Source of the DNA: Trachythela sp. YZ-2020
Taxonomy: Eukaryota > Cnidaria > Anthozoa > Malacalcyonacea > Clavulariidae
Direction of reading: 5' to 3'
Assembly (NCBI GenBank): GCA_016169945.1
Contig: JADLSH010000355.1
Location: 4,335,501-4,399,500 of the forward strand
DNA length: 64,000 nucleotides
Below the pieces are notes generated by a model that was not told the DNA's origin, searched no databases, and worked only from the letters and a program-made list of their open reading frames with translations. The translations under genes and the position numbers were made by a program. Each line of letters starts with the position of its first letter. Positions within the stretch are counted from its first letter, which is position 1. Shown piece by piece: positions 34,708-48,300 of this stretch.

Positions 34708-35235
34708 ACCGAACCCTTGTTTTCCTATTGGCGAATGGCGAGGTATTCACGAGTTCTGATTGGGTGGGCTGGCAAGAGCTTCGTCATGATTGGCTACTGC
34801 TAAAAGCATCTGTTCGTCAGAAATCCCTTAGGGGATTTAATTACAATCGCTAGGAATTACTAATTAGCAATCTTCAAAAGAATAAATTCATAATTTTGTT
34901 TAGGTACGAATCTATTGTATTGTCTGATTTCAAAAGACTTGTTAAAAGCATTATTATAAGGCATATTTAGGCTGCATAAAACCATATATTTTGTGCTGAG
35001 ACTATTCATGAACGAGCGTTGTAAATACAAGCATGTTTCTATAATTTTACAATGGAAATTATACATCAAAGCAACAGCATTTTTCTATTTTGAGCAGGGC
35101 AAATGTTGAAGGAGTATTTTTATTTTTTACTAATTAGGCCCTGTTTACATGAGATCGGGACGACGTCAAATCGGGACGATTTCGTTTCGGTCATAATATT
35201 ATTTATAATAGATGTTTACAGACGCCGGAACTGGG

Positions 35236-35432
35236 GAGGGGGCAGGAAGGGCAGCTGCCCCTCTTGCCCTTTAACAGGGAATGCAAGGGGCAGAAGGTGT
35301 GCCATTTTAAGGGCAGCTGCCCCTCTTGCCCTTACAACCCAGAAATGGCAGGCATGGCTGGGTCGCCATAGGGCAGTTGTCCTCTTGCCCCTAACAACAG
35401 GAAATGGCAGGGGGGCAAGGAAGGGTGCCATT
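35236..35432. repeat. G-rich tandem repeat
   Basis: Three imperfect units built on GGGCAGCTGCCCCTCTTGCC and an ACAGGAAATGGCAG block, with unit length about 70-90 bp. Confidence 0.7.
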
Positions 35433-35561
35433 ACACAGGATTATCTAGGCGGGATTGCATGCGAAGGAAGTTAAAATAACTAAATTGTGTCGTTATGTCA
35501 TGTAAAGCGAGTATATAAAATGTAAAATTACCTGAAAGCACTTTAATATAACTGCAATTTT

Positions 35562-35885
35562 GGAGATTTGCTTCAGAAAATGCTAGAAATGCAGTCATCA
35601 TCGAGCTTCAAAAATATCAAAATCTTCTGGGGGAGGACCCCAGACCCCGCTATCTTTCTACAAATAAGAAACATGATCAACGCCACGTCAACTCCCGACT
35701 CAAACGCCTTTAATAATAAACAATATACATCAACTGGAGATTTGCTCAGAAAATGCTAGAAAATGCAGTCATCATCGAGCTCAAAAAATATCAAAATCTT
35801 GAGAGGAGGACACCCCCGCCCGCCTTCTACAAATAAGAAACATGATCGTGGCAACGTCCAACTCCCGACGTTTCGCAAACGCCCC
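35562..35885. repeat. Direct repeat, two ~150-bp units
   Basis: GCTAGAAATGCAGTCATCAT through ACAAATAAGAAACATGATC occurs at about 35562-35700 and again at 35738-35870. Confidence 0.7.
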
Positions 35886-36079
35886 TTAATAATACTACAT
35901 ATCAATGCAAAAGTGCCCTTCAACGAAAATCTGCCCCCCCCCCCCGCTCCCCTTGACTTCTCATCTTTCCGGCGTCCTTGCTATCTTCATTATTCAGGAG
36001 AAATGCCAAAATGTGAATGCAAATTTCACAGCAACCATGAGGATGTCTTTGTGCAGATACATGTACGCATAGCATACCT

Positions 36080-36365
36080 ATTTTTGAGTTTTTAAAAAAA
36101 TGGCGAAAAATAGCCAAAAAGTCGACAAAACGTTAAGGGTTAGTTGTTATGTGATTTTTAGCCACAATTTGAGTTTTTTGAAAAGTAGCGAAAAGCGGGA
36201 AAAAGTAAAGGGGTTATAGCCTTAACTTTTTGTCAAAAAAATGTTAAGGGTTAGCCTAAAGCTTTACTTTTTTGGTGATTTTCAACCTCTTTCTGAGACC
36301 TGAGTACTAGTTGAAAAATGGCGAAAATGGCCAAAAGTAAAGGGGTTAGCCTTGTGACGGTTTTG
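36080..36365. repeat. Degenerate AAAAAGTAAAGGGGTTAGCC repeat, copy 1
   Basis: Repeated AAAAGTAAAGGGGTTA.CC and GTTAAGGGTTAGCC segments. The same family occurs at 55490-55720 and 57265-57430. Confidence 0.65.
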
Positions 36366-36564
36366 TGGTGTCGGCAGAAAATTAGAATTGACCCTTCTTT
36401 GTCGACCATCCACCAAAAGTAAAGTGTATACTCAGGTGAGTTTTAAAGCTTAATATATTTGTTTCTTGTAATTTATAATAATTAAATTAACTATTTACAC
36501 TAGATATTTCTATATATAAGAGCTTTGATAAAGAAACTTGATAATTATTTGAACGAAAACGACG

Positions 36565-36735
36565 CCATTCCAGTATTTCTTTGTGTGTTTAAACACAACC
36601 TCGTTCCCAGGGCATTTCCCTTTTTGATAGATGTGACCCGCGGCCTGTTCCAGGGCTATTTCCCGCCTTCCCAATGTCAAAAAGAGAAATGCCCTGGAAA
36701 CGAAGTTGTATTTAAACACACAAAGACAAGTGGCC
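36565..36735. mobile_element. Foldback element with CTCGTTCCCAGGGCATTTC arms
   Basis: Inverted arms at about 36570-36622 and 36678-36732, including GTGTTTAAACAC. A related arm motif, TCTCGTTCCCAGAGTATGC, builds the element at 38595. Confidence 0.7.
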
Positions 36736-36852
36736 GGGTATTCTATAATTTGGATTTCCAAATGGCGTCGCTTTGTGCGAAAAGAACTATTGACAAACTA
36801 TTTTCTACAAAATCAAGGCAGATTACTTTCGTTTTCAATTATTTCATGAGTT

Positions 36853-37005
36853 TGTGCCAGTGGCGTAGCCAGCCCGGAGATTTGGTCCCGCTATGCAAAT
36901 TTCAAATCATTCATTTCTTTAGAAATTGATTGTTTTCACCGTCAATGAACACGAACAAATTTGCATAGCGGGACTAAATCGGCGGGCTGGCTACGCTACT
37001 GGTCG
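36853..37005. mobile_element. Foldback MITE with AGTGGCGTAGCCAGCCCG ends
   Basis: CCAGTGGCGTAGCCAGCCCG and its inverse CGGGCTGGCTACGCTACTGG bracket a second inverted pair, CCCGCTATGCAAAT/ATTTGCATAGCGGG. Confidence 0.75.
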
Positions 37006-37715
37006 TTGCCGATTTGAAATCGAGAACAAGCTTTCTTCCACTTCACTGGATACACCAGAGATCTCAATTGTCAATGCCGTACACCTTAGGTCATTTTTTA
37101 CATTATCCCTTCTTCTCTTGCCACCGCCAATGTCTCGTCTATCCATGGAAGACATAACATTATACAAAACCGGCGTTAAGTTCAGTGGCCGTGACTTAAG
37201 GATAATGATTGTAAATTTTAAACAATCGTTTGAATAATCGTGGGAATTAATACTTATATTTATATTCTTCGAAATCCAACTCTATTTGTTCTGTTAATAC
37301 TGTAGTATATAATTAATTCTTATAGCAATTATTCTCAATTAGCACTGATTTCAGAGGTTAATTAATTGATGAAGAGCTGACTGGAGGCAAGAGTGAAGAT
37401 CAGTTCAAACACTGACCGAATAAGATTGCACAAGTGAAGAGGAATCCATATGACTAGCTATGTCTATGATTAATTGTACCGGTATAAAAAGAATATATGC
37501 TCGCTCAAATCAGATATGGGTCTTGCACTGACATCTATCATATATACTGATATATCTTAGATTTACTTCACCCTTGTAATCTGTGTAATACATCTGTCAA
37601 TTTTTAGCTTTTCTTATACATATATAAAGAGCGCTTATATCTATATGTAAAACCGTTGGTCTGATGATGATTCTGTATATCGAGTATAACCATAATTATA
37701 GATTTACGTCCTGTT
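37006..37715. other. Gene-free interval
   Basis: AT-rich; no exon, RNA gene or clear repeat was recognised. Confidence 0.4.
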
Positions 37716-37727
37716 TTATATTACAGA

Positions 37728-37866
37728 TCTAAAGCAAACCTTTTCCCCAATTCCCATACATTTATACCCAGCCTCTATCAAGAATGAATGAATGGCAACA
37801 ACCAGAGCATCGTGTCCGTCTTTTACACCACAAAATGGCAAGGTATTTGCAAATCTTTCTTTCGCC
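37728..37866 (-). pseudogene. PI31-like (proteasome inhibitor) N-terminal exon fragment, inverted copy
   Basis: The minus strand encodes KERFANTLPFCGVKDGHDAL followed by VVAIHSFLIEAGYKCMGIGE. The GHDALV..IH....GY...G.GE pattern resembles the N-terminal domain of PI31/PSMF1. An almost identical copy lies at 38993-39131 on the plus strand. No downstream exon was found, so a fragment is the safest call; family assignment is by pattern only. Confidence 0.4.
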
Positions 37867-38594
37867 TTGTGATGATTTTGCACTCGATATATATATATAT
37901 ATGTAATATACACAAACCGCGCGAGAGGTCTTTATCTGATTTAAAACATCGAGGCGCAGCCGAGTGTTTTAGATCTGATAAAGGCCGATATATTGGGTTT
38001 TAGATCTGATAAAGGCCGATAAATGTCCATATATTGGGTTTTTCGGTTTTTGTTATACACGAATCTATAACCAATTTAATTTGTAACTACTTAACTCTGG
38101 GCCCACACCCTTCATTAATCAGTTCCGTGGTACGTGGTTACTGTGTATATAGTATGGGAAATATTACTAATAAACCAAAGCAAGATGGTTTCTAGAGGAA
38201 GAGATATTAATATCTCCCACGGCTGTTCAGCCATTAAAGCAGAGTTTATTTGGAAAGTAATTGAGCTTTCAACTGTCACGGTTTTGCAAATAGATTCGAG
38301 AGAGATTATTGACAATGAGCTCCATAAACTCGGAAAGAAGCGACAATGTTTTATAAACCATGCGTTCAAAAGCTTCCAAAATTTGCATGAGCGCGAAATA
38401 GCTTTAACATTTCAGTCTTCAGATTGATAACTCTTCGTTCTTGGGAAGACGTTTTGATGCTCAGTTTCACTTAACTTTCAAACATTAATATTTCCTGAAA
38501 TTTACAAAACATTTCGTGAATAAATAATAGTTAATATATGCAATTTTTATTCTGTTCCGGATATTTGATATCTTTGATATATTCAACACCATGA

Positions 38595-38691
38595 GCAATC
38601 TCGTTCCCAGAGTATGCCCGTTTGCAGGTTAGGTAGCGGGCATGCCACTACCTAACCAGCATACTCTGGGAACGAGATTGCAACATGAGTA
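38595..38691. mobile_element. Short foldback MITE
   Basis: GCAATCTCGTTCCCAGAGTA and its exact inverse end the element, and GCATGCCACTACCTAACC-type inner arms pair too. Confidence 0.75.
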
Positions 38692-38992
38692 GCTAGCGGG
38701 ACGCGAGACACCTAAATTTATCAGCCAATCAGAGAAATAGTTCATATCTGTCTACAAGGCATTTGTATTGCCGCCATCTTGGCTTCACTTTTCCCATTGG
38801 CCGAACTTTAGCAGTTCTTTATACTCCAGATATTATATATATGGAGCTCACTGAATTCCGATTCTTACCGCAATAAACGAACCAATAACATCCTTTCATT
38901 TTGTTACAAACTGGAGAGAAATGAACTGTCTACTTCAGTTTATGACCCGTTCGTGGCGCTTATATGAAGTTCAAAATAAAACATGACGTCAT

Positions 38993-39161
38993 GACGAAAG
39001 AAAGATTTGCAAATACCTTGCCATTTTGTGGTGTAAAAGACGGACACGATGCTCTTGTTGTTGCCATTCATTCATTCTTGATAGAGGCTGGGTATAAATG
39101 TATAGGAGTTGGGGAAGAGGTTTGCTTTACGTCTGTAAATTTTACAGTGTCCGTATATTAA
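38993..39161 (+). pseudogene. PI31-like N-terminal exon fragment, plus-strand copy
   Basis: Same reading frame as the minus-strand copy, with IGVGEEVCF in place of MGIGEKVCF, ending in TAA. The two copies point away from each other with 1.1 kb between them. Confidence 0.4.
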
Positions 39162-39554
39162 AATAAGCTGTTTTTATACTTGATTTGTGTAAATTATTAT
39201 ACTGGCATTTGTACTGCATTGTACACGCTATGAATTTGTTTTATACTCTTCAGTGTCGGATTAAGGCCCCATCCACACTCCACAAGTATCCGGATAAGTT
39301 TGTATCTGCAAACATTTTGTCGCATATATGCCTTCCATCCACATGTATCCGGTACAAAATGCTTGTGGATACAAATGTAACTTACTGCAAACTTTTGAAA
39401 ATGGTCTCCAGAGTGGAAACTTTTGACTCATTTTGAGAGTGGAAACTTTTGAAAATGCAATGTATCCGGACACGTGAACACACTGTAACCGGAACTTTTT
39501 GAAAACAATGACCTAAACTGAATGAGATTTGAGATCCACCCACGCTAATAAATA

Positions 39555-39880
39555 ATGTCCGAAGTCCGAACTGAACGTTATTATGAAAATTATTTTATTG
39601 TATTATCTACTAAGCTTTGGAACAATTTGCCTAGTGGTGTTAGATTATCTGACTCCTTAACTACCTTCAAAAGAAATGTTTTAGCTGGTGCAATAATCCG
39701 GTTTCAAATAGACGCTACTTTGTTGGAAATCGCCAAGCCGCTGTACTTCAGACTAGATTATAACTAGGTAATAGTGCACTTAATTATCACTTGTTTAAGA
39801 TGAATTATGTACCATCTCTAGCTTGCTCTTGTGGCTTTGCAAAAGAGACTGAACTTGCACATTATTTTCTTCACAGTATT
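39555..39880 (+). mobile_element. LINE RT C-terminal fragment
   Basis: LSTKLWNNLPSGVRLSDSLT and, after a frameshift, LNYHLFKMNY...ACSCGFAKETELAHYF are typical of the end of non-LTR retrotransposon ORF2. Degenerate. Confidence 0.65.
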
Positions 39881-39919
39881 TGAAACTAGTTGGACATTTA
39901 TTATTCCAAAAATTGGCAT

Positions 39920-40325
39920 ACATTTGGGGAAGGGTCAAATATGCGTTTCTGCCAAAAAGACGTCAATTTGACGTCTGGGGGGAGTTGGTTTATAGGCATG
40001 ACGTCTTTTTTTCTCAAAATATACGCTTGAAAATACTGAATGAAACTCTGAATCTCATTTCATATAAACAAACCTCAAGTGTATCATGAAATGCGCAGTT
40101 GTATGAAATAAAAGGGTCCTATAGTCCTCTTCCGGTTTTCATGAGAAACGTTTATGCCTTTGCCTAGAATTAGTGTACTTTAAAAACAATACAGAATTTT
40201 TAATTATACTAATTATTCGCTATTAGGGCTTGATGTTTTGGTAGGGTGGGAGGGAGTTTTGTAAGACAAGTCATACTGACGTCTTTTTCGCAGAAACGTA
40301 TATTTTACCCTTCCCTTACATGTGC
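39920..40325. mobile_element. TIR element
   Basis: GGGAAGGGTCAAATATGCGT and its inverse ACGTATATTTTACCCTTCCC, with matching inner AAAAAGACGTCA / TGACGTCTTTTT. Confidence 0.6.
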
Positions 40326-40696
40326 CTGAATCGACGTCCGGTGTACAAAAGTTAACTTGCCAGACTGGAGCTAGTTCGTATGGTTTTGTAGATATGGGAC
40401 GATCCATTTAATATCTGAACCCCCTCTGCAAGAAAATTTACCTGTATGAATCAGACGCCTTGTTGTCACCCGATAGGAATCGGTGTCAACATTTTTGCCT
40501 GTATAGGAATCAGAAATTGTATGGAAATAGTCATGTAATATTTGCGCCTCTATGGATGATCTTTTCCAAAAATGTTACGTGTAGGAATCGGCTTTATACC
40601 AATATTGACATATAGGACATCAGTGTAACGTGAAAAAAGTTAACTATTCTTTAGATAATCTGTAGGAATAAATGAAAACCCATAGCAATCAGCTTC

Positions 40697-40907
40697 CCCA
40701 GACTGTAAAGTTGGGTCTGCGCGGGGAACGCGTTCCCCACACAGAATTTCAAAGCTGAATTTCTGTCAGCTCATTTTCAAGAAAAATCTAAAAAATCCAT
40801 GTATTTATACTCCATTCTCAAGTGTTTTGGCTTAATATCCGCGCAGCTGCCTCGGAACACGAAAGTATTCCCCGCGCAAAAATAAAATTTTACAGTCTGG
40901 CAGCTTC
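40697..40907. mobile_element. TIR element with CCAGACTGTAAA ends
   Basis: CCAGACTGTAAAGTT and its inverse at 40893-40905, plus inner TGCGCGGGGAA / TTCCCCGCGCA pairs. Confidence 0.65.
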
Positions 40908-41039
40908 CTCTAACATGTAATACTTCTAATCTCGAAAAAGAAAACAAAAAATGAAGTACATTATTTAAAATTTGGAAGGTAAAGAACTAGAATGTGTGTC
41001 GACTAGAATGTGTGTAAAGAACTTGGTGTGACTACTGTA

Positions 41040-41860
41040 TATGACATAATTTATCCTGGTCAGAACGTATAGAACTGACTGTGGAAGTGGAACTTGACTC
41101 TGCAAGGAGTTAACTGATGTATGAATCAGAAAAATGCTGTACTGCCCTCTCGTAGGGCCCAGATTGGAATATGCTAGTAACCTATAGTCACCTGATACGG
41201 TAAAGCATTGGGCTCTAATCGAGAATATCCAGCGAAGGGCAACAAAATTAATCCTCAACTATCCACAGCAGCTAACATTATTATACAGAAAGACTGATCA
41301 AAAGTAACCTTCTCCCACTTGAGTTCAGAAGAAACATGTCAGATTTAAGTTTTCTTTTTAAATCTAGAACTGGTCTAATCACTACTGATGTGAACAACTT
41401 CTAAGTACTTTCGAACCTGGCTATAAATCACATAATTATGATGACAATAACTATAATCTGTTAGTTAACCCATTAACTGGCAGTACCCTACCACTGACGA
41501 GTAAAATCGTCCGGCGTTAGACAGAGTAAAATACTAAAGTACGGCGCATTTGGGCGCAATGCAAGATAATGGGTTAACAAGAGACACTGCCAGATAGTTT
41601 TGTTAACCCATTAACTGGCAGTACCGTACCACTGATGAGTAAAATCGTCTGGCGTTAGACAGCGTAAAATACTAAAGCAGGGCACATTTAGGCGCATTGC
41701 CAGCTAATGGGTTAAACATATACAGGATTACTTTAGAAATTGATTCTTTATTAGGTCAGTTGAACTATGGAACGCTCTACTTTCTAGAATCAAAGCTTCA
41801 AATTCCCTTTCTTTTTTTAAGAATAATCTTCAAAAGTTATATTCATCCAAACTATCTATG
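41040..41860 (+). mobile_element. LINE fragment interrupted by two small MITEs
   Basis: GPRLEYASN and ENIQRRATKLILNYPQQ mark an RT tail. The frame resumes after the insertions with RSVELWNALLSRIKASNSLS. Several stops and frameshifts make it dead. Confidence 0.65.
41464..41717. mobile_element. Two copies of a ~113-bp TTAA-flanked MITE
   Basis: Copies at 41464-41578 and 41603-41717 start GTTAACCCATTAACTGGCAG, and the second ends in the inverse of that. Both sit inside the LINE fragment. The palindromic ends and TTAA suggest a TTAA-targeting family. Confidence 0.65.
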
Positions 41861-42333
41861 TATACATGCCTCAGGGCTCGACATAGGCTTAAATAGAGCA
41901 CTAGAGATTCAATGTGTAATCTTTGTTGGTCCATTGTTACAACAGGAGTGAAGCGGATTTCTCGGAGAAAATCTGTGGCGTTTGATAAAGTCTTAAAATA
42001 TGAAAATTTATAATCATAAAACTGTAATCGAAGCACTGTTGTATGTAGAAGTGAAAGCCAACATGCATAAACAACTGTCTCACCATTACCCCTAGTACAG
42101 CAATCAACAATAAATAGATAATAAAACAATCATACAACAATGTAGCATTTACATGAATTTATTTCGTTTAAGTGAATGGAAAAAATTCCATTCTATACAA
42201 CATCCCATTATATACTAATTAATGTAAAATATTCGTGCCAGGTGCAATGCATACAAATAACATACTGTTGTTATTATCTACAAGTTTAAGTATTCAAAGT
42301 TCATTGCAAAGTAAAAAAAAGCTTTTCGTAGTT
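41861..42333. other. 3' flank of the VWA gene
   Basis: A minus-strand AATAAA at 42158-42163, about 170 bp after the stop codon, is a plausible poly(A) signal. No other gene seen. Confidence 0.5.
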
Positions 42334-45300
42334 TCAAGGACAGTGTTCTGCAAGAGACACGAGACTGGTATCTTGACAACATATATGGCTTCTAGGATTA
42401 TAGTATTCATTTCCACAACACTCGTAGCCAGATATCTTCGGATGAGCTTGACCACAGCAGCAAACATGAGTGGCTGAGTTATAAGCCGTCCCACCGCAAT
42501 ATTTTCCTAAATGCAGGCATAGAACGCGATAAGACGTATGATAGCAATCAGGCATATATCTAACGCAGACCCTTCGTCAAGAGAATAGCAACCCCAATTA
42601 GTTGCTATCATACGTTAACATCTGACGGATGGTCTGGGTTTAAAACGTCCGAAATGTTTATTATAATTGTTATGAAATATTTTTCAAAAAGTAATTCCGA
42701 ACCAAACCTCGGAGATTTCGTGGTAGAAAACGTGTAGTCGTGTTGACTTACAACGTAGTCAATCTGGATATGGTCTGGAAACTAGGCAAATCTGAAAGCG
42801 TCTCTAATGAACACCCCCCCCTCTCCCTGGATGGAAATTTGAATTTTATTTGGTTCAAATTTTGATGAAAGTTGATGAGAGTTTTCCCTCGTTGACCGGT
42901 ACACGCGGGTCATGCAACCTTTGTGCTCGTTTCACCGGGGCATAAGAGTTGATGAAACTATTATACAAACTCTCGCTTGCTAACTCTCATCCTCTTACCC
43001 AACTGCGGAACTATTAGCAGTGTGATACAGAACGAGAGAGGTTAGACTTGGAGCATATCTATGAGTACTATAACATACCTGTGACAACAATGTTTACATG
43101 GCATTGTATATCAAAACTGTGTAGGTTGGTCTTGTGCGTGTACTTGTATGTACGCGTGTATTTACCAACAGAGAACGATTCAGTGGTACTTTGCGGATTG
43201 TTTGGGCTTGGCGTGGTCGGGCAAGTGGGTGTAGGTTTCGACCAACTGACAGAGACTTGCGTTTGACGGGGTTTAACTCGGGCATCCACTGTTTGGGTAC
43301 TCGGGCATTCGCAGGCTAAATGGAGAAATCAAAATAATTATAACCCACCAAACTTTTGGCTCGTAAAACATATTTAAAAAAGCAAACGATTCGATCTGTC
43401 AACAATTTGACAGTTTCAATAATAACTGGTAGGTAGTATTAACCAATCGAGAAAAAGGTAACAATGCAAAATGAAGAAATGAACTTATTTACTGCAAAAA
43501 CCAACCCAAAATGTGGATAATAACGCCATTAAAAATATGAAAATCATGATGTTTTGTAGCTTGGATAACTTTTGAAAGCACTTTGATTATTATGTATATT
43601 GATGGGTAAAGGTAATAGTCTGATAAATAAGTTAAATTTGAGTTCATTGAAAAACTCAACTGATTGCACGAGAATTCAGGCTATTGCTTATATATTTAAC
43701 TTATATATTTAATCTTCATCAAATACGTTGTGTAAAAGCCATGTTACACGGAGCAGTTTTCGCTGCATCTTGTAACGCTATTTCAGCACAAAGCCATGTT
43801 ATGTAGAAGTGCACTCGCAGAAAAAACTGTGAGCATGGCACGCGTTTCACTTCACCGATATGATCATTCATAAATTTCTTTGTTTGCCTGCAAGACATGT
43901 TTAGTAAGAAAGATATCAGCAAAGTAAAACGAGATTCATGCTCACAATTTCTCTGCGAATATATGTTTTACCTAACGTCGCTTTGTGTCTCTGCGAATAT
44001 CTGTGTTACCTAACATCGCATTGCATGAGTAAAAATTTGACAAGCCAGAACGATTATTGTATTAATAATTAATAATGGTCGCATCAATTTGATTTGAGAA
44101 ATATATGTTAGCAGATGTGAAATCATATTCACTTACTGCCTGCAACATCCACGCTGACAACACAATCGTGGCTGACAAGCTTTTTATTACTATCTTCATA
44201 CGAGAACGTATACGTAATTTTGTGTAGCCCAATGCCATATTCTTGACCATTAGACTTGACATCAGCTGGGTCTACCGTCTTCTGAGGATCAACTGGTTTG
44301 TCGCACGTCAATTTTGGTTCAATCCATTTGAACAAAAGCTTGTTTTCACTTGGCTTAATATACTGCGGGTCTGTTGAAATATCGCCGTCGCATTTACATT
44401 CGGCTGGATTAACTAAAAAGTAAAATGATGTTCATATTAACATTTTAGTATTATGACAGAATACTACAGTTTTTAAGAGATAGACAACGAGTCTTATGTT
44501 CATGCAGAAAAGTGGCGTAGCCAGCAAAACAGAAGTGGGGGGGGAGGTAGTGGACAATTTCTGATATTATCAAGAGATTGTTTGGGAAGGGTTGACTAGC
44601 GATCGTCAGGAAAATTTTGACATCTGGGGCCTCTTGGAATTCCGGATATGTAATCAAATTTGCTAGCTGCGGTAGAAAGGACGTTTTAATGTGTACATGT
44701 CCCCCTCAACATTTCTCATCAGATTTGAACATATCTCTCATCCAATCCTTGCACCAAAGATTGGTCCTTGGCCAACGGCCGTTATCTCCACAAATTTTCG
44801 TATTAAACTGTTTAATGGTTTTTGAGTTATCCTGTTGACAGACAAACAAACAAACAAACAAACAAACAAACAAACAAACAAACAAACAAACAAACAAACA
44901 AACAAACAAACAAACAAACAAACAAACAAACAAACAAACAAACAAACAAACAAACAAACAAACAAACAAACAAACAAACAAACAAACAAACAAACAAACA
45001 AACAAACAAACAAACTAAGGTGAAAGCACGACTTCCTAGTGGAGGTTATGATAATAGAATACTATGTAAGAAACAGAAAACGATTCGCATTCATTTATCG
45101 AGCTATAATGCACAAGAATGTTCCAATAAATGCCTATAGTTATATGTAATTTGAAGGTATCACATTCAGTTACCTAAACTCTTATATCAGTACTTACTAG
45201 TTGGCCTGCACGAAGCATCAACTAATTTATCCACGACTTTGTCCAACTCCTCCAACTTTGATGCAAACACTAAGTCTGGTGACGACGACCAGCGTTCAAT

Positions 45301-48300
45301 GTAAGGTTTGAACTCTTCAACTTTAACTGGATTACCACCTGCCAAGCCGATAATAGTAACATTGTTGTTTTCCAGTATTTTCGAATATTTATCAGCGATT
45401 CTTCCTTGATCTTTTGCACTTCGTTGCGAGCCTTTTGGATACTCGGGCTCTGGTTTTCCGTCGGTCAACAACAGAATAACGTCGCCTACCTTCGGACTGG
45501 GATCTTTAAACACCTTTAAAAACAAGTTGATGAATTGATTACCTGATTGACTGTTTGGTTAAAATTCCTGATTAGCCATTAATTAAGTAGTTTACGAACT
45601 AACTGGTTGGTTGATGGATAATTAAATTAACGATATTATGATTACAAATTTGTAAATTGATTGATTAACTCATCGATTAATTGATAAACGAATTAGCTTG
45701 TAGTTTGACTGGCTTAATCATTGATTGATTGATCGATTGCTTGATTGATTGACCATTCAGTTTTTGATAAAATAATATGATGAAAATGTTATAGACGAAG
45801 TTAACTCATGCAAGTTTCATGCAGAGTTTTCCCCCAAAAAATACCTATAATGATCTATTTCATGAAGTGTGCAGTATTCACACTTTCTGTAGTATACAGA
45901 ATTGAAGTCATTCACATGTGTTATAATTGCCTGCAAGTCCAATTCGGGAGCGAAATTATAAATGAATTATAAAGCCTGGTTTTCACATGACGCCGATGGT
46001 CGGCAATGCACTCATTGTCCAGTGTTAGTGATCTTTGAAGGAGAAAATGACTTCAGGTAGACGAAGGATTTTACTCATCAATGATCTAAGACAATGTCGA
46101 CACTGCGAAAGCATCGGCGACATATGAAAACCAGGCTTGAAGTTGTTTTACAATGCGATTGGGATAAATGAACCGATACAAATTAAATCTCAGAGATTAC
46201 TCATAAATGTTTTAAAAGGCAGTCATTTTGTGGGATGCCAAGCGCGCAAAGGATCACTTGCATGATACATGGGTATAAAAAACTGAAGTTTGCTTTCTTT
46301 AAACACTGATCGCCCAATAGAGGATGGCTATTTATTACAGAAACGTTATACAGGATTGACTTACTTTATCGCTTGCAAGCTGGAATGCTTTACCCGTGTA
46401 GGTATGTGCGCCCGATAGATCTTGGACATAGTTAAAGGTATCCAGCCACTGTATCAACTCTCCTGGCTCTGTTTTCGCCCCAACGTCCAACAATATTTTA
46501 GTTTGGTGCTCAGATGAGAAGGTGATGAAACCAAGATGCGTGCCCTCTTTTCCCACGTTCAACTTTTTATTATTAATAAGCTCCTTTAGGAATTCTTTCA
46601 CCTTAGGGAAAAACTTCTTGCCAATGGAATTGGAATTGTCCCAGAGCACGAGGATATCTTTTTTGCAGTCTAAAATTATATCGATGTATTTGTTTATCAT
46701 AATGTTTGAAGGATCATAATAATATATCTCAAACTCATTAATTATTCGCGAGGAAATGATGATACTGGATACCTAGCAATGTATAAATTATATTGATTCT
46801 GTCCTAGGACTGGATCAAAATTAATTCATTTAAGTAATGATCATATTAAATTTTGGATTTAAAATGTTAATTTACGTTAATAGTACATGCTATATATGTT
46901 AAATGGTAACTGAGAGTGTAGAATACATTTGATTTTTGGCGTTATGTATAATTATGATTAATCTTTCTTACATTCTAAAAATATTTGATATAAATGATTT
47001 TAAGGTAAATGGGACCAGATATAATTATACAATATATTTCGGGCAATATGTAAGTATAAGATACCAGTGGAAAGCGTGTTGGAGACAATACACTCTATTA
47101 TCATATGGCAAGCGCTAGTTCCTCTAGTTTACGCGATATGATTGGCTAATCAGCGGTCCGTAAAACACGTAATGCCCCGCGGGGCATTACGAAATTTTTA
47201 ATGCCCTGCAAGAAAAACAAACCATTCATTCAAAACAAACTACTTATTTTACTACTTATGGTTGTGCCATATAATAAACTACTTATTAACCTTATAAACG
47301 TTCAGTCTTTACGGTAAAGTGTCAAGCCCCTGTCTTGCCGTATTGACCTCGCTATCGCTCGGTCAACACGGCAAGACCTCGGTTTAATATTTTACCGTAA
47401 AGACCGAACGTTTGAGGTTAATAAGTAGTTATTGTCATTCACATAACTATTGGCTAATTTTCCTGCAACTAACTGTTGCAAATAGCACGTCAGCTTCAAA
47501 TATATAGCTGGTGAAAATAATGATCTGCTCATGCATATTAGCTTCGTTTTTGCAAACATTGAAACGACAAAGGAAACGACAGGTTGCTTATTTTGCCGAA
47601 CTTTTCCAAATTAGGTTTTTGTGTTTGCTTGAATTAATAACGTATAAAAAGAAGCCGAAGTTACAGAAAACTTATTTCGCTACTAGGGAAGTGACATGGT
47701 TGCGACGGAAAATGTTTGACAGCTGAACAAGAAATATTTTACGTGGACAAAAGCGAACAAAATCAACGATAAGCTTTATATAAACCTTTTACTTGTTGAG
47801 TTTTCCGAATAATTAACAGCTTTCATGAAGTGAATGATAAAACAACTATTGAACCCGATTATCGCAAAATAACGTGATTTGTCAGTGGCTCTCAGACAAA
47901 TAATTGATCTGCGCGCCATTGACAAATCACGTTGTTATGCACAACATCAATGCCGCGGCTATTTTATTTCGCTTATATCTTGCGAAAAAACTAAGAGTTA
48001 TAAGACAAGCTATATATAGCTAGAATCCGTGAACAACAAGGAGTATCTAGGTGTATAGTTTGCTGTTTTAACATGTCTATAAATCGAGTTATTAAGGAAA
48101 CTTGGCCGTACGATTAATGTCAGCCATATTGAAGTTTTTAATTGCGGTCATAGATATCCGCAATCGTATTGACGGACCGTCACCATCCAACCACAGATGG
48201 TGCCGATCGTAAGATATTATATACATAAGTGCTTAACCATCTGTATTCATATTGACCGACAGTCACCATTTAGATTTGTCTAAAAATTATTTGAGAGCTG

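Noticed and set aside
36525..36929. 134-aa plus-strand frame containing NLVPRAFPF
   Set aside because: It runs through two foldback elements; the motif is the translation of the CTCGTTCCCAGGGCATTTC arm.
38134..38427. 97-aa frame as a downstream exon of the PI31-like fragment
   Set aside because: Its sequence is related to 51590-51660 and 53085-53130, so it is a dispersed repeat, and its order relative to the fragments is wrong.
44706..45139. Several ~60-105 aa frames of repeated FVCL or KQTN
   Set aside because: They are translations of the (CAAA)n microsatellite, open on both strands by composition.
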